Positions 44,879 through 53,529 are shown, counted from the first letter of the stretch. The stretch: 64,000 bases of DNA from an uncultured Ruminiclostridium sp. (GCA_902490005.1 CABUCM010000005.1:40482-104481); one strand, 5' to 3'. Made by a program: numbers and translations. Notes: generated by a model not told the origin, from the letters alone.

Positions 44879-46063
44879 TTATTTAATCTGCTTTATTTCA
44901 TATTCCAGAGCCACTGACTCAAATTTTCTTCTTTGGCAAAACTTTTCCATAATACGGTTCATGGCTTTTTGGCAGCCCTCGATATTCTGTGCCGCCAAAA
45001 TCACCGAGTATTGCGCCACATTGTATTGTGAGAACACATCGTTTTTACGAAGCTGCTCCGAAATAATCTGCCGCAGGGTTTCCGTTTCATCCTCGATGTG
45101 CTCCTGGGTTCCGCCCTCCTTCAAGGTGAGCAGCACCAGGAACCTGGACCGCAGCGCACGGCGCGCCGCCCGCACATTGATCTGATAGATGTTCTTAAAA
45201 ATATCATAGTTACAGTAGAAGGTTCCGTCTGAAAGCTGGGCCTCCCGCAGGCCTTTCTCTAACTCTTCCACATCCACGGGCCTCTGGGTCGGAAGGCTCT
45301 GTAAAATCAGCTCATAGATTTCCCTTAGGTTTTCCGGGACCTCCACGCCAAGATTGCTGTAGCAAAGGTTAGCCACCTGATTATAATAATCCAAAGCGTT
45401 CTGAGGCTGGCCAAGCCTTAGATACGCCAGCATTTTCATTTCATGCACGCCAAGATCCATCTGTTCCATCAAGCCGGCCTGGTCGCACAAATCAACCACC
45501 TTTTGGTAATGCTCAGCGTGCATCAGGGTCTCGCAGGTTTCATGAATGCAGGTTATGTATAGCCGCTTATAATAGACGCTGCGGAAAATCACCCATTGGG
45601 CGTCCTCGTATTCCTCAAGAAAATCTCCCTGGTAAAGCTGCATCGCCTGCCGGCAGTCGTCATATTTCTGCAGGGCATCCTGCCCCACGCTTATCTGCTT
45701 GCACAAAGCCTCAAACTGGTCCGTGTCCACCTGGCAGTCCACGTCGGTATTCCAAAAGTAAGAATTGTTGCTCAGGATAATCGCTTCCTGGCCGCCGCCG
45801 TCAAAAAACTTTTTCATTTCCATACGGGCCCGGTACACTAGGTTTCTCAGCGCCCCCTCTGGATTCCCGCTGTCCTCTTCCGGCCATAACACCTCGATCA
45901 GCTTGCTTTTTGAGGTTTCCACATTGCGGTTGACCAAAAGATAAGCAAATAAAAGGCCAACTTGTTTGCTTTTCTTTTTTTCCTGGGGAAACGAATAGTT
46001 TTCATTGCTCATGGAGAATTTCCCGAACATTTTAATCTGAAGCGTTTTGCCGGATTTTTTCAT
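44879..46063 (-). CDS. BTAD/SARP-type transcriptional regulator
   Basis: About 394 residues from the ATG at 46063; a GTG at 46111 is also open, and ribosome sites are weak for both. The N-terminal winged helix (about 8-105: 'KMFGKFSMS', 'KKSKQVGLLFAYLLVN', 'LIEVLWPEED...LRNLVYRARMEMKK') is OmpR-like. A helical BTAD/TPR-like domain (about 110-260) follows. The C-terminal part (about 275-394) has the predicted pattern of a degenerate nucleotide-cyclase/GGDEF-like fold ('LRKNDVFSQYNVAQYSVIL') without catalytic residues. SARP-type proteins activate linked genes. It ends 122 bp before the giant adhesin gene on the same strand, so adhesin control is likely. Confidence 0.82.
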   Translation of the reverse strand: MKKSGKTLQIKMFGKFSMSNENYSFPQEKKKSKQVGLLFAYLLVNRNVETSKSKLIEVLWPEEDSGNPEGALRNLVYRARMEMKKFFDGGGQEAIILSNNSYFWNTDVDCQVDTDQFEALCKQISVGQDALQKYDDCRQAMQLYQGDFLEEYEDAQWVIFRSVYYKRLYITCIHETCETLMHAEHYQKVVDLCDQAGLMEQMDLGVHEMKMLAYLRLGQPQNALDYYNQVANLCYSNLGVEVPENLREIYELILQSLPTQRPVDVEELEKGLREAQLSDGTFYCNYDIFKNIYQINVRAARRALRSRFLVLLTLKEGGTQEHIEDETETLRQIISEQLRKNDVFSQYNVAQYSVILAAQNIEGCQKAMNRIMEKFCQRRKFESVALEYEIKQIK

Positions 46064-46170
46064 AGATCCTAACCTGCCTTTTATTCCTTTATCATTTGAA
46101 AAACGCAGCACTTGTCACATATTCTTCTGTTTTATTACAAAAATTCACATTTCGGCCATTTTATGTTATA

Positions 46171-46200
46171 ATTATACACCTGTCTATGTCTAATTGTAAA
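46171..46200 (-). promoter_or_regulatory. Promoter of the BTAD regulator gene
   Basis: On the minus strand TTTACA (46195-46200), 18-bp spacer, perfect TATAAT (46171-46176). Transcription would begin near 46163, leaving a leader of about 100 nt to the ATG at 46063. Confidence 0.75.
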
Positions 46201-46292
46201 GATAATTCTTTCGTTATTATTCCTTCACGCAAAAATGAAAACAAAAACATTTTCCATCTTTTTTGAAAACATCTTCCTCAAGCATATAAATG

Positions 46293-46344
46293 AAAAAAGG
46301 CAGCATGCCGCCCTCATATAAACGAAGAAACAGCACGCTGCCTA
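46293..46344 (-). terminator. Terminator of the transketolase operon
   Basis: AGGCAGC and its complement pair across a loop of about 38 nt with additional internal pairing (GTGCTG, GGCATG). The minus strand then reads T6. It separates the transketolase genes from the regulator. Confidence 0.65.
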
Positions 46345-46367
46345 AAAGCCAGATCTCAATTTTTATC

Positions 46368-47312
46368 TTATTTTTTCAAAACCTTTTTCACCACATCAGT
46401 GATATGCTCGGCGCTGAGCCCAAACTGTTTCAGCAGCTCTACCGCCGGGCCCGAGTGGCCGAACTCGTCGTTGACGCCGATCCGTGTCACAGGCACCGGG
46501 CACTGGTCGCACACGGCGCTGCACACAGCCTCGCCCAAACCGCCGATGATGTTGTGCTCTTCCGCGGTGACGATTCTGCCGGTTTCCTTGGCGGCCTTAA
46601 TCACCAGGTCCTTATCCAAAGGCTTGATGGTATGGATATTAATGACCCTGGCGTTAATGCCGGCGTCCTTCAGCGCCTCGGCCGCGGCCAGCGCCTCGGC
46701 TACCATCAGGCCGGTGGCGATAATGGTGATATCGTCGCCGTCCCGCAGGGTGACGCCCTTGCCAAGCTCAAATTGATAGTCCGGCGTATCGTTGATTACC
46801 GGAACCGCCAAGCGGCCGAACCGCATATACACAGGCCCCTGGTAATGATAGGCGGCTTCTACGGCGGCTTTCGCCTCCACATCGTCGGAAGGGTTGATGA
46901 CCACCATGCCGGGAATGCTTCTCATCAGGGCAAAATCCTCGCAGCACTGATGGCTGGCGCCGTCCTCGCCCACGCTGATACCGCCGTGGGTGGCGCCGAT
47001 CTTCACGTTATTATGGGGATAGCCCAGGGTGTTGCGGATCTGCTCGAACGCGCGGCCCGCGGCGAACATGGCGAAGGAACTGGCAAAGGGAACCAGGTTC
47101 ATGGTAGAAAGGCCGGCGGCCACGTCCACCATGTTGCATTCCGCGATGCCGCAGTCAAAATGCCGCTCCGGGAACGCCTTTTTAAACACGCCGGTTTTGG
47201 TAGCGGCCGCCAGGTCGGCGTCCAGCACCACGACGTTATCGTATTTGTTGCCTAACTCAACCAGCGCGTTGCCATAGCTTTCGCGGGTTGCAATCTTCTT
47301 TACATCTGCCAT
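46368..47312 (-). CDS. Transketolase, C-terminal subunit
   Basis: 314 residues. This is the second half of a split transketolase: the pyrimidine-binding domain (about 5-165, with 'FDCGIAECNMVDVAAGLS' holding the catalytic Glu that contacts thiamine diphosphate, and 'GGISVGEDGASHQ') and the C-terminal domain (about 185-310, 'LIATGLMVAEALAAAEAL'). It works with the N-terminal subunit encoded 2 bp upstream. The pair transfers two-carbon units in the non-oxidative pentose phosphate pathway. Split forms are common in Clostridia and archaea. Confidence 0.94.
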   Translation of the reverse strand: MADVKKIATRESYGNALVELGNKYDNVVVLDADLAAATKTGVFKKAFPERHFDCGIAECNMVDVAAGLSTMNLVPFASSFAMFAAGRAFEQIRNTLGYPHNNVKIGATHGGISVGEDGASHQCCEDFALMRSIPGMVVINPSDDVEAKAAVEAAYHYQGPVYMRFGRLAVPVINDTPDYQFELGKGVTLRDGDDITIIATGLMVAEALAAAEALKDAGINARVINIHTIKPLDKDLVIKAAKETGRIVTAEEHNIIGGLGEAVCSAVCDQCPVPVTRIGVNDEFGHSGPAVELLKQFGLSAEHITDVVKKVLKK

Positions 47313-47314
47313 TG

Positions 47315-48157
47315 TTAACCCTCCAAACTTGCAAGCTGAGCTTTTAATTCGCTCATGGCGGTCTCATACTGTTCCCCATTGGGGGCGGTGCCGTGCCAGG
47401 AAGCCTGGTTCTCCATAAAGCTGACGCCCTTGCCCTTGACGGTCTTGGCGATAATGGCGGTGGGCTTGCCCTTAATGGTCTTGGCCTTTTCAAACGCCGC
47501 CTCGATTTCATCAAAGCAGTGGCCATTGATGCAGATTACCTCAAACCCGAAAGCCTTCAGCTTTTCGTCGATGGGATAAGGGCTCATGACCTTGGAAATC
47601 TCGCCGTCGATCTGCAGGTTGTTGTTGTCCACGATCACGCACAGGTTATCCAGCTTATAGTGGGCGGCAAACATGAGGGCCTCCCAAATCTGGCCTTCCT
47701 GAATTTCGCCGTCGCCGGCAGCGGTATAAACCCGCAGGTTCTTGTTTTCATATTTGGCGCCCAGCGCCATGCCGGCGGCAATAGAGACGCCCTGGCCCAG
47801 AGAGCCGGTGCTCATGTCCACGCCGGGAGTGGTGTTCATGTTGGGGTGGCCCTGCAAATAGGAGCCGATATGGCGCAGGGTCTTCAAGTCCTCCACCGGG
47901 AAATAGCCCCGGTTTGCCAGTGTGGCGTAAAGGCCGGGAGCGGTATGGCCCTTAGAAAGCACAAAACGGTCCCTGTCAGGATTTTTCGGGTCCTTGGGGT
48001 CGATGTTCATCTCTTTAAAATACAGGTACGTAAAGATATCCGCCAAAGAAAGAGATCCGCCGGGATGCCCGGATTTGGCGTGGTAAGTGCCCTCGATCAC
48101 ACCCATACGGACTTTACAGGCAGTGATACTCAATGCTTTTTTCTCTTGCTGGTTCAC
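47315..48157 (-). CDS. Transketolase, N-terminal subunit
   Basis: 280 residues, the thiamine diphosphate-binding half. 'SKGHTAPGLYATLANRGYF', 'GSLGQGVSIAAGMALGAK' and the cofactor/metal motif 'GDGEIQEGQIWEALMFAAHYKLDNLCVIVDNNN' are all seen. It precedes the C-terminal subunit by 2 bp, so equimolar production is expected. With xylB in the same window the cell can route xylulose 5-phosphate, but the genes are not clustered. Confidence 0.94.
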   Translation of the reverse strand: MNQQEKKALSITACKVRMGVIEGTYHAKSGHPGGSLSLADIFTYLYFKEMNIDPKDPKNPDRDRFVLSKGHTAPGLYATLANRGYFPVEDLKTLRHIGSYLQGHPNMNTTPGVDMSTGSLGQGVSIAAGMALGAKYENKNLRVYTAAGDGEIQEGQIWEALMFAAHYKLDNLCVIVDNNNLQIDGEISKVMSPYPIDEKLKAFGFEVICINGHCFDEIEAAFEKAKTIKGKPTAIIAKTVKGKGVSFMENQASWHGTAPNGEQYETAMSELKAQLASLEG

Positions 48158-48389
48158 GTATGATACCTCCCATAGTTATAATTCCTCACAAAAGCCGCCC
48201 GGGTGGCACCGAACCGCTTTTTTATTATTGTACCATTGAAACCCGATTTGCGCAATGTCAAATAAATCGATTCTATCATAATTCTTGCTTTTCTTTTCAT
48301 GATTTTTTCAAATCAGCTCCCCACACCCTTCCCCTTTTTCCGTTTTCCGGGTATCATAGGAATAACACCGGTAAAAAGGAGGGTCCCCT

Positions 48390-48770
48390 ATGAATCTGGA
48401 TCGTATCCATCACGTGGCGATTATTGTATCGGACTATCAAAGGGCCAAGGAGTTTTATGTTGAAAAGCTGGGCTTTCAGGTGCTGCGGGAAAACTACCAG
48501 CCACACCGCGGCTCTTATAAGCTGGATCTGAAAGCCGGAGACCAGGAGCTGGAGGTTTTCTACATGCCGGGGGCTCCTAAACGAGTCACCAATCCGGAGG
48601 CCTGCGGCCTGCGCCATCTGAGCTTTCGGGTTGGATGCATCGAGGAAACCGTCCGGGAACTGGATAAGCTGGGTATTGAAACCACGCCTATCCGGCGCGA
48701 CGACTACACCGGCGGGAAGCTATGCTTCTTTTTCGACCCTGACGGCCTGCCCCTGGAGCTGCACGAATAA
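48390..48770 (+). CDS. VOC-family protein, YaeR/GloA2-like
   Basis: 126 residues, one vicinal-oxygen-chelate domain built of two beta-alpha-beta-beta-beta units: 'RIHHVAIIVSDYQRAKEFYVEKLGFQV' and 'GLRHLSFRVGCIEETVRELDKLGI', ending 'FFFDPDGLPLELHE'. The metal ligands expected for a glyoxalase-like site (His7 or His8, Glu in 'ELEVFY', His in 'LRHLSF', Glu in 'PLELHE') are all present. Substrate is unknown; close families are annotated as lactoylglutathione lyase-like or as SMU1112c/YaeR-like. AAGGAGGG precedes the ATG. Confidence 0.85.
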   Translation: MNLDRIHHVAIIVSDYQRAKEFYVEKLGFQVLRENYQPHRGSYKLDLKAGDQELEVFYMPGAPKRVTNPEACGLRHLSFRVGCIEETVRELDKLGIETTPIRRDDYTGGKLCFFFDPDGLPLELHE

Positions 48771-48784
48771 TCCCACAAAACGGA

Positions 48785-48827
48785 AAACGGGTCTGGCGCG
48801 GTATGAAAATCCGCGCCAGGCCCGTTT
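48785..48827. terminator. Bidirectional terminator
   Basis: A 17-bp stem AAACGGGTCTGGCGCGG against CCGCGCCAGGCCCGTTT with one G-T type mismatch and a 9-nt loop, between convergent genes. Confidence 0.85.
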
Positions 48828-48843
48828 GATACAAGATGCTTTT

Positions 48844-50091
48844 CTAGTCATCCAAGGGTTCCTTTTGCCGCTTAAAGCAAAGGACGCCCACCACCAATAG
48901 GATGGGGAACAGCAGCGCCGCCGCCAAGCCGGCCTTCAGGCCGAACTGTTCCAGGGTAATTCCGAAATTCCGGCTGATTTCCGCCGCTGCCGGCAAAGAC
49001 TGGCTGAAGCCGGACACCTGCCCCGTCAGGAACGGCCCCAGAGCGCAGCCCATATCCCCCGCAACCGCCAGCAGGCCGAACATCGCCGTTCCGCCCTTGG
49101 GAATCCCCCTGGCGGTAACGCTCAGGGTGCCGGGCCACAGCAGGCTGACGCCAAAGCCGCAGACAGCGCAGCCCGCCAAGGACAATAGAGGCTGTAACGA
49201 CAAAGCGGTAACCCCATAGCAAACGACGCATAAGACTCCGCATAGCAGCAGGGCGTTTTTCAAATTGATTTTGTGGCCGTAAAAGCCGTACAGCGTCCGG
49301 CCCACAGCCATGAAAATCGCAAACAGGAACGGCCCCAATAAATCCCCCATCAACTTGGATACCTGAAGCCCCTTTTCCGCGAACAGGGATGACCATTGGG
49401 ACATGCCCATTTCCGAGGCGCCGGCGGCTAGCATCATCAGCACGGCAAATAAGAACAGCTTGTTTTTCAGCAGCGCCTTTAACGGCACAGGCTGATGGGG
49501 CTGCTCCTTCGGCTCGATCACCGGCACCTTGGCGCACAGAAACGTGTTGCACAAGGGCACCAGCGCCCAAAGCAGGGGCAGCAGGAACCAGAAGCCCTCT
49601 CCCAGGCTCCAGATCAGCAGGGTGGAAACCAGCACCACCGCCGCCTGGCCCCAGCAGTAAAAGGAATGGAGCAGGCTCATGGCTTTCTCCTTTTCCTTTC
49701 CAGGCAGGCTGTCAACCAGTGGGCTGATGAGCACCTCGATATAGCCGCCGCCCACCGCATAGACCACCACGGCGATGAGCAGGCCGGCAAAGGCCGAGGG
49801 CAGAATTTGGGGCAGGGCCACCAGGAATACCAGCCCGGCGATGCAGAACAGATGAGCAATGACCATGCCGTTGCGGTAACCGATTTTATCCGCGAACCGG
49901 GCCGCCGCGAGATCCACAAGAATCTGGGCCGTAAAATTGATCAGGATCAGGCTTCCCACTTCCTCCAAGGAGACCTCGAACCTTCTTTGAAAGATGGTGA
50001 ACAAAAGGGGCGTTAGGTTGTTGATAATCGCCTGGGTCACATAGGCGCCGTAGCAGGCGATACGGGTGTGCCGATAAGTTAACGGTTTCAT
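48844..50091 (-). CDS. MFS transporter
   Basis: 415 residues, about twelve membrane helices. 'AAARFADKIGYRNGM' is the loop 2-3 motif of the major facilitator family. The overall pattern resembles sugar permeases of the FucP/FGHS type, but the substrate is not determined. It is divergent from the YoaK-family gene and shares no operon. The sequence shows no frameshift, and the length is typical. Confidence 0.85.
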   Translation of the reverse strand: MKPLTYRHTRIACYGAYVTQAIINNLTPLLFTIFQRRFEVSLEEVGSLILINFTAQILVDLAAARFADKIGYRNGMVIAHLFCIAGLVFLVALPQILPSAFAGLLIAVVVYAVGGGYIEVLISPLVDSLPGKEKEKAMSLLHSFYCWGQAAVVLVSTLLIWSLGEGFWFLLPLLWALVPLCNTFLCAKVPVIEPKEQPHQPVPLKALLKNKLFLFAVLMMLAAGASEMGMSQWSSLFAEKGLQVSKLMGDLLGPFLFAIFMAVGRTLYGFYGHKINLKNALLLCGVLCVVCYGVTALSLQPLLSLAGCAVCGFGVSLLWPGTLSVTARGIPKGGTAMFGLLAVAGDMGCALGPFLTGQVSGFSQSLPAAAEISRNFGITLEQFGLKAGLAAALLFPILLVVGVLCFKRQKEPLDD

Positions 50092-50245
50092 AGCATCTCA
50101 GGCCGCGGGCCGGCGGCCTTCCCTCCGCTTCTTTTCATAATTGGATTATCGGGTAAAATTTCGTTTATCAGGGAAAATCAAGTGGCGAAAAAAGCTTGTT
50201 TGAGTTATAATGACGGAAGAAACAGGACTTAAAGGGGAGAGCCAA

Positions 50246-50926
50246 ATGATTCGCAAGCCAAAGCAAATGTCCGAATCCATGGTGCTGGGGGTGGTTCTGA
50301 CCCTCGCGGGAGGCTTTCAGGACGCCTATTCCTACAACTGCCGGGGAGAGGTGTTCGCCAACGCCCAAACCGGCAACATCGTCCTTTTGGGCCAGAATCT
50401 CGCCAGCGGCAATTTTCAGAACGCCCTTCATTATGTATTCCCCCTGCTGGCGTTTCTCGGCGGGGTTTATCTCAGCGAGTGGGTACGGGAGCTTTGCAAG
50501 GGCCGCGGAAGGCTCCACTGGCGGCAGATCGTGCTGGCGTTTGAAATCGTGATGCTGGCGGCCGCCGGGCTGATGCCCCAAAGCCTGAACGTGGTATCCA
50601 ACGTGTTGATGTCCTTTGCCTGCGCCATGCAGGTGGACAGCTTCCGAAAATTCCGGGGCATCCCCTGCGCCACCACCATGTGCATCGGGAACATGCGCAG
50701 CGGCACCGAGCTTTTGTGCAAATACCACATTACCAAGGACCCGGAGCTGAAACGGAAAAGCCTCCATTACTATTTCATCATCCTGGTGTTTGCCGTGGGC
50801 GCCGCGATCGGCGCGGTGGTCTCCCAAAGATTCGGCAACCCTTCCATCTGGATCGCCGCCGGGCTGATGCTCATCGGCTTTATCCTCATGTTCATAAAAG
50901 AGGACATCCAGGGCCAAACAGAATAA
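50246..50926 (+). CDS. YoaK/DUF1275-family membrane protein
   Basis: 226 residues from the ATG at 50246, because a TATAAT at 50206-50211 puts the transcript start after the more upstream ATG (50210) and AGGGGAGAG precedes 50246. Six hydrophobic segments; 'GGFQDAYSYNCRGEVFANAQTGNIVLLG' and 'VDSFRKFRGIPCATTMCIGNMRSG' are the paired signature stretches of DUF1275, which probably form a pseudo-symmetric membrane fold. Function is unknown; some members are suspected transporters. Confidence 0.85.
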   Translation: MIRKPKQMSESMVLGVVLTLAGGFQDAYSYNCRGEVFANAQTGNIVLLGQNLASGNFQNALHYVFPLLAFLGGVYLSEWVRELCKGRGRLHWRQIVLAFEIVMLAAAGLMPQSLNVVSNVLMSFACAMQVDSFRKFRGIPCATTMCIGNMRSGTELLCKYHITKDPELKRKSLHYYFIILVFAVGAAIGAVVSQRFGNPSIWIAAGLMLIGFILMFIKEDIQGQTE

Positions 50927-50946
50927 GACAGGAGAAAAGCTCTCCC

Positions 50947-50978
50947 AAAGGCTTCCGGCTTTTTGCCGGAAGCCTTTT
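50947..50978. terminator. Bidirectional terminator
   Basis: A perfect 13-bp stem AAAGGCTTCCGGC/GCCGGAAGCCTTT with a T5 loop, followed by TTATTTTATT. Confidence 0.9.
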
Positions 50979-51045
50979 TATTTTATTACCGTCCGTTTGG
51001 CGGCGGATTCCCAGCCAATCCGCGCCCTAAGATAAAAATTTCTCG

Positions 51046-51456
51046 TTATCCCCGCGGCAAAGGGACTTTTTCCGGTGATTCCCCGGTGAGCCGCTTTACC
51101 AAAGGGATATCCGCGGGGCAGAAAACAAACGCTGGAAGCTCTTCCGGCAGGGCCCACCGGATCTCTTGATGAACCCTTTTCTCGGGCTCGCCCTTTGCAA
51201 TAACCCCGTCGTAAAAAAGGAAACAGTACCGCCCGTCAGGATAATCGTAGCAAAGCTCCTCCCGAAGCCCATGGAGCCGCACCGTTACCCCAAGCTCCTC
51301 CCGGCACTCCCGGGCCGCGCAGTCCTCCCCGGTCTCCCCCGGTTCGATTTTCCCGCCGGGAAATTCCCAAAGCCCCCCGCAATTGCCGCCGGGCCCCCGG
51401 CGGCAGATCAAAATCCGGCCGTCTTTTCGCAAAACAGCCGCCGCGATCCGTTTCAT
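51046..51456 (-). CDS. NUDIX hydrolase, MutT-like
   Basis: 136 residues from the ATG at 51456, which follows GGGGGAAGGG; the open frame to 51480 would overlap the yjbQ stop. The full Nudix box GX5EX7REUXEEXGU is visible: 'GGKIEPGETGEDCAARECREELGV'. The early 'AAAVLRKDGRILICRR' and 'GLWEFPGG' are close to MutT, which hydrolyses 8-oxo-dGTP. Substrate could be another nucleotide. It is the last gene of an SDR/YjbQ/NUDIX operon. Confidence 0.88.
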   Translation of the reverse strand: MKRIAAAVLRKDGRILICRRGPGGNCGGLWEFPGGKIEPGETGEDCAARECREELGVTVRLHGLREELCYDYPDGRYCFLFYDGVIAKGEPEKRVHQEIRWALPEELPAFVFCPADIPLVKRLTGESPEKVPLPRG

Positions 51457-51473
51457 CGTATCCCTTCCCCCGT

Positions 51474-51902
51474 TCAGCAAAACCGCACTTCTCCTTGAGG
51501 AACGCCGCCCAATACTTTTACATAAAAGCGGCGGTTTCTCGGGCCGTCAAACTCACAGAAATAAATTCCCTGCCAGGTTCCCAGCGCCAGGCCGCCGTTT
51601 TCAACCAGCACCGTCGCGCTGCTGCCCACAAAGCTGGCTTTCAGATGGGCGGTGGTGTTCCCTTCCATATGCCGGTACTCCGGCCGGTCGGGAAAGGTCT
51701 TTTTCAGGCCGAACAGCATATCCTTCACCACATTTGGGTCCGCGTTTTCATTGATAGTGATCCCCGCGGTGGTATGAGGGCTGAATATCACGCACACGCC
51801 ATCCTGAATCCCGCTTTCCTGAACCGCTTCCCGCACCTGCCGGGTTACGTTGTAAAAGCCTTCTTCATCGGTGCGAAGAGGATACTCAAATTTTTGCATC
51901 AT
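51474..51902 (-). CDS. YjbQ/UPF0047-family protein (first paralogue)
   Basis: 142 residues from the first of two adjacent ATGs (51902); the open frame reaches 51950 inside the upstream SDR gene. Motifs 'FSPHTTAGITINENADPNV', 'HMEGNTTAHLKAS' and 'LGTWQGIYFCEFDGPR' are the conserved His-containing core of YjbQ proteins. Some members have thiamine phosphate synthase activity in vitro, but the physiological role is open. It is 20 bp after the SDR gene. A second, diverged copy lies at 61768-62184. Confidence 0.88.
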   Translation of the reverse strand: MMQKFEYPLRTDEEGFYNVTRQVREAVQESGIQDGVCVIFSPHTTAGITINENADPNVVKDMLFGLKKTFPDRPEYRHMEGNTTAHLKASFVGSSATVLVENGGLALGTWQGIYFCEFDGPRNRRFYVKVLGGVPQGEVRFC

Positions 51903-51922
51903 CGTTCTTTCCTTTCTGCTGT

Positions 51923-52711
51923 TTATGATTTCTCCGGATGGTACTCCCACCCGCAGTCATTATGGTAGATCATCAGCTTGGTCATACCCCCGTCCACCGT
52001 GATGGTCTGGCCATTGACAAAGCCGTTCCGCCCGTCGCACAAAAACAACGCCGCCCGGGCGATGTCCTCCGGCGCGCCGATCCTGCCGGAGGGATGCTGG
52101 AGCAGGTCCTCCCTGGTGTCCTCTGGGACGTAGCCCTCCTGGCGGTAAGGGCCGGTATCGATCCAGCCGGGGGCAATGGCGTTGACACGGACCCTGCCCG
52201 CCAGGCTCACCGCCATGGCGTGGGTCAGGGCCGTGATGCCGCCCTTGGCCGCCGTGTAGCTCTCCGTGTTTTCCTGGGACTGGAACGCCCTGGTGGAGGA
52301 AAGATTCACCACACAGCCGCCCGGATTGAAATAGGGCAGAAACCGCTGGGTCAAATAATAGGGCGCCGCCACGCCTACCTTCAGAACCGCCAAAAAGTCC
52401 TCATAGCCGCAGGGCGTCAGAATCCCGCCGTTGTTGATACACATATTGTTGATTAAGTAGTCTATATTACCATAAGTATTAACCGTTTCCCGCACAAAGG
52501 CCTCTAAATCCTTGGGATTTTCCCCATCCCCGCGGAAAAACAGGACGTCCTTTCCGGCTTGCCTGAGAAATTCCAGGTTTTCCTGTCCGGCCCTTTGGTC
52601 GCGGTCAAAAAAGGCCACTTTTGCCCCAGCTTGCGCAAACGCCCGGGTCAGGCACCTCCCGATTCCCAGGGCGCCGCCGGTGATGACGGCCGTTTTATTT
52701 TGAAAGCCCAT
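51923..52711 (-). CDS. SDR-family oxidoreductase
   Basis: 262 residues. The cofactor loop 'TGGALGIGRCL', catalytic Ser in 'VNLSSTRAF', 'SYTAAKGG' (Tyr and Lys of the active site) and a C-terminal 'NGQTITVDGG' mark a classical SDR. The acidic residue in 'FFDRDQ' after the second strand favours NAD over NADP. The usual 'NNAG' is replaced by 'NNMC', a rare change in a structural motif. It heads the operon with yjbQ and the NUDIX gene. Substrate is unknown. Confidence 0.87.
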   Translation of the reverse strand: MGFQNKTAVITGGALGIGRCLTRAFAQAGAKVAFFDRDQRAGQENLEFLRQAGKDVLFFRGDGENPKDLEAFVRETVNTYGNIDYLINNMCINNGGILTPCGYEDFLAVLKVGVAAPYYLTQRFLPYFNPGGCVVNLSSTRAFQSQENTESYTAAKGGITALTHAMAVSLAGRVRVNAIAPGWIDTGPYRQEGYVPEDTREDLLQHPSGRIGAPEDIARAALFLCDGRNGFVNGQTITVDGGMTKLMIYHNDCGWEYHPEKS

Positions 52712-52827
52712 GCCGATCCCTCCATTGCTAATAAAATCAGCATTTTTATCTTCTCAGTAATTACGGCGCGCTAAAGACGTTTTTCACCCTTCCTTTTCCG
52801 GGCCGGAAGGCTCCGGACCCCTGGCGG

Positions 52828-53370
52828 CTACCTGCTTTTCAGTATTTCCGTCTTCATCGATCCAAAGGAAAACTTTTGGATAAGCGCCTGGTATTGATCC
52901 ATGGGAAAGGGGAGCCGGGTGCTGAGGATATCATACACCTCGCCGAATTCCCTGATGGTATAGCCGGTATCGAAAAAACCATTTTTTAAATAAAAACGCT
53001 TCCGCCGGCGCCTCTGGGGATCCTTTTCAAACGTTCCCCTCACCGTCTCGATGCTCAAAGCGATTTGGGCGCCTGGATGCCTTTTTTTAATCCAGCTTAG
53101 AATTTCAGAGCCGTAACCGCGGGACCTTAGGCGGCTTTCTATGGCTAGGTACAGTACGAAGGCCATATTTTGGTGGCGCATCAGGCAGGTAAAGCCGCAA
53201 AGCACCCCCTGGCTGTAAAAGGCGTAAAAATCAGCGCCTTTCCGTCTGCTTACCAGTAACAAAAGCGGAAAAGGCATTCTTTCGCTTTTGGGGAAACTCT
53301 GGATATAAAGCTTTCTGATTTTCTTTAAATCCTTGAAATGCACACCTATTTTTTTCGCGTAAAATTCCAT
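52828..53370 (-). CDS. GNAT-family acetyltransferase
   Basis: 180 residues. The acetyl-CoA-binding motif A is seen as 'YLAIESRLRSRGYGSEILSWIKKR' (R-x-x-G-x-G type) with motif B in 'KRFYLKNGFFDTGYTIREFG'. GAGGAG precedes the ATG. The substrate cannot be predicted. It is transcribed alone, divergently from the RND exporter; the 189-bp spacer holds the exporter's promoter and operator. A weak hairpin (CCTTCC...GGAAGG near 52790-52810) could end it. Confidence 0.8.
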   Translation of the reverse strand: MEFYAKKIGVHFKDLKKIRKLYIQSFPKSERMPFPLLLLVSRRKGADFYAFYSQGVLCGFTCLMRHQNMAFVLYLAIESRLRSRGYGSEILSWIKKRHPGAQIALSIETVRGTFEKDPQRRRRKRFYLKNGFFDTGYTIREFGEVYDILSTRLPFPMDQYQALIQKFSFGSMKTEILKSR

Positions 53371-53490
53371 CGTCTTTCTCCTCGGCGCAATCCATGAAAC
53401 TGAAGCTATTATAACACGGCCCCGTGGGGTTGCACAGCGGGAAAGCGCAAAAAATTTACAAATTGTTTTTTTCTTTTTTCCCTCATATGC

Positions 53491-53496
53491 TATAAT
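53491..53496 (+). promoter_or_regulatory. -10 box of the RND exporter operon
   Basis: A perfect TATAAT 63 bp upstream of the chosen ATG. The region around -35 is a T-rich tract with no clear match. The TetR-type operator follows 16 bp downstream. Confidence 0.6.
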
Positions 53497-53511
53497 AACT
53501 TGCGTGTGTTG

Positions 53512-53529
53512 ACCGACCAGTCGGTCGGT
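53512..53529. promoter_or_regulatory. TetR-type operator
   Basis: ACCGACC and GGTCGGT flank a 4-bp centre (AGTC), giving an 18-bp perfect-arm palindrome. An overlapping ACCGAC-CA-GTCGGT is also palindromic. It lies at about +10 to +27 of the transcript, where a bound repressor would block elongation. The TetR gene at the end of the operon is the obvious ligand. Confidence 0.8.

Noticed and set aside
48190..48230. T-box-like string GGGTGGCACCG followed by a T-run on the plus strand
   Set aside because: There is no Stem I or specifier loop upstream, the region overlaps the transketolase start, and the next plus-strand gene (VOC protein) is not an amino-acid gene.
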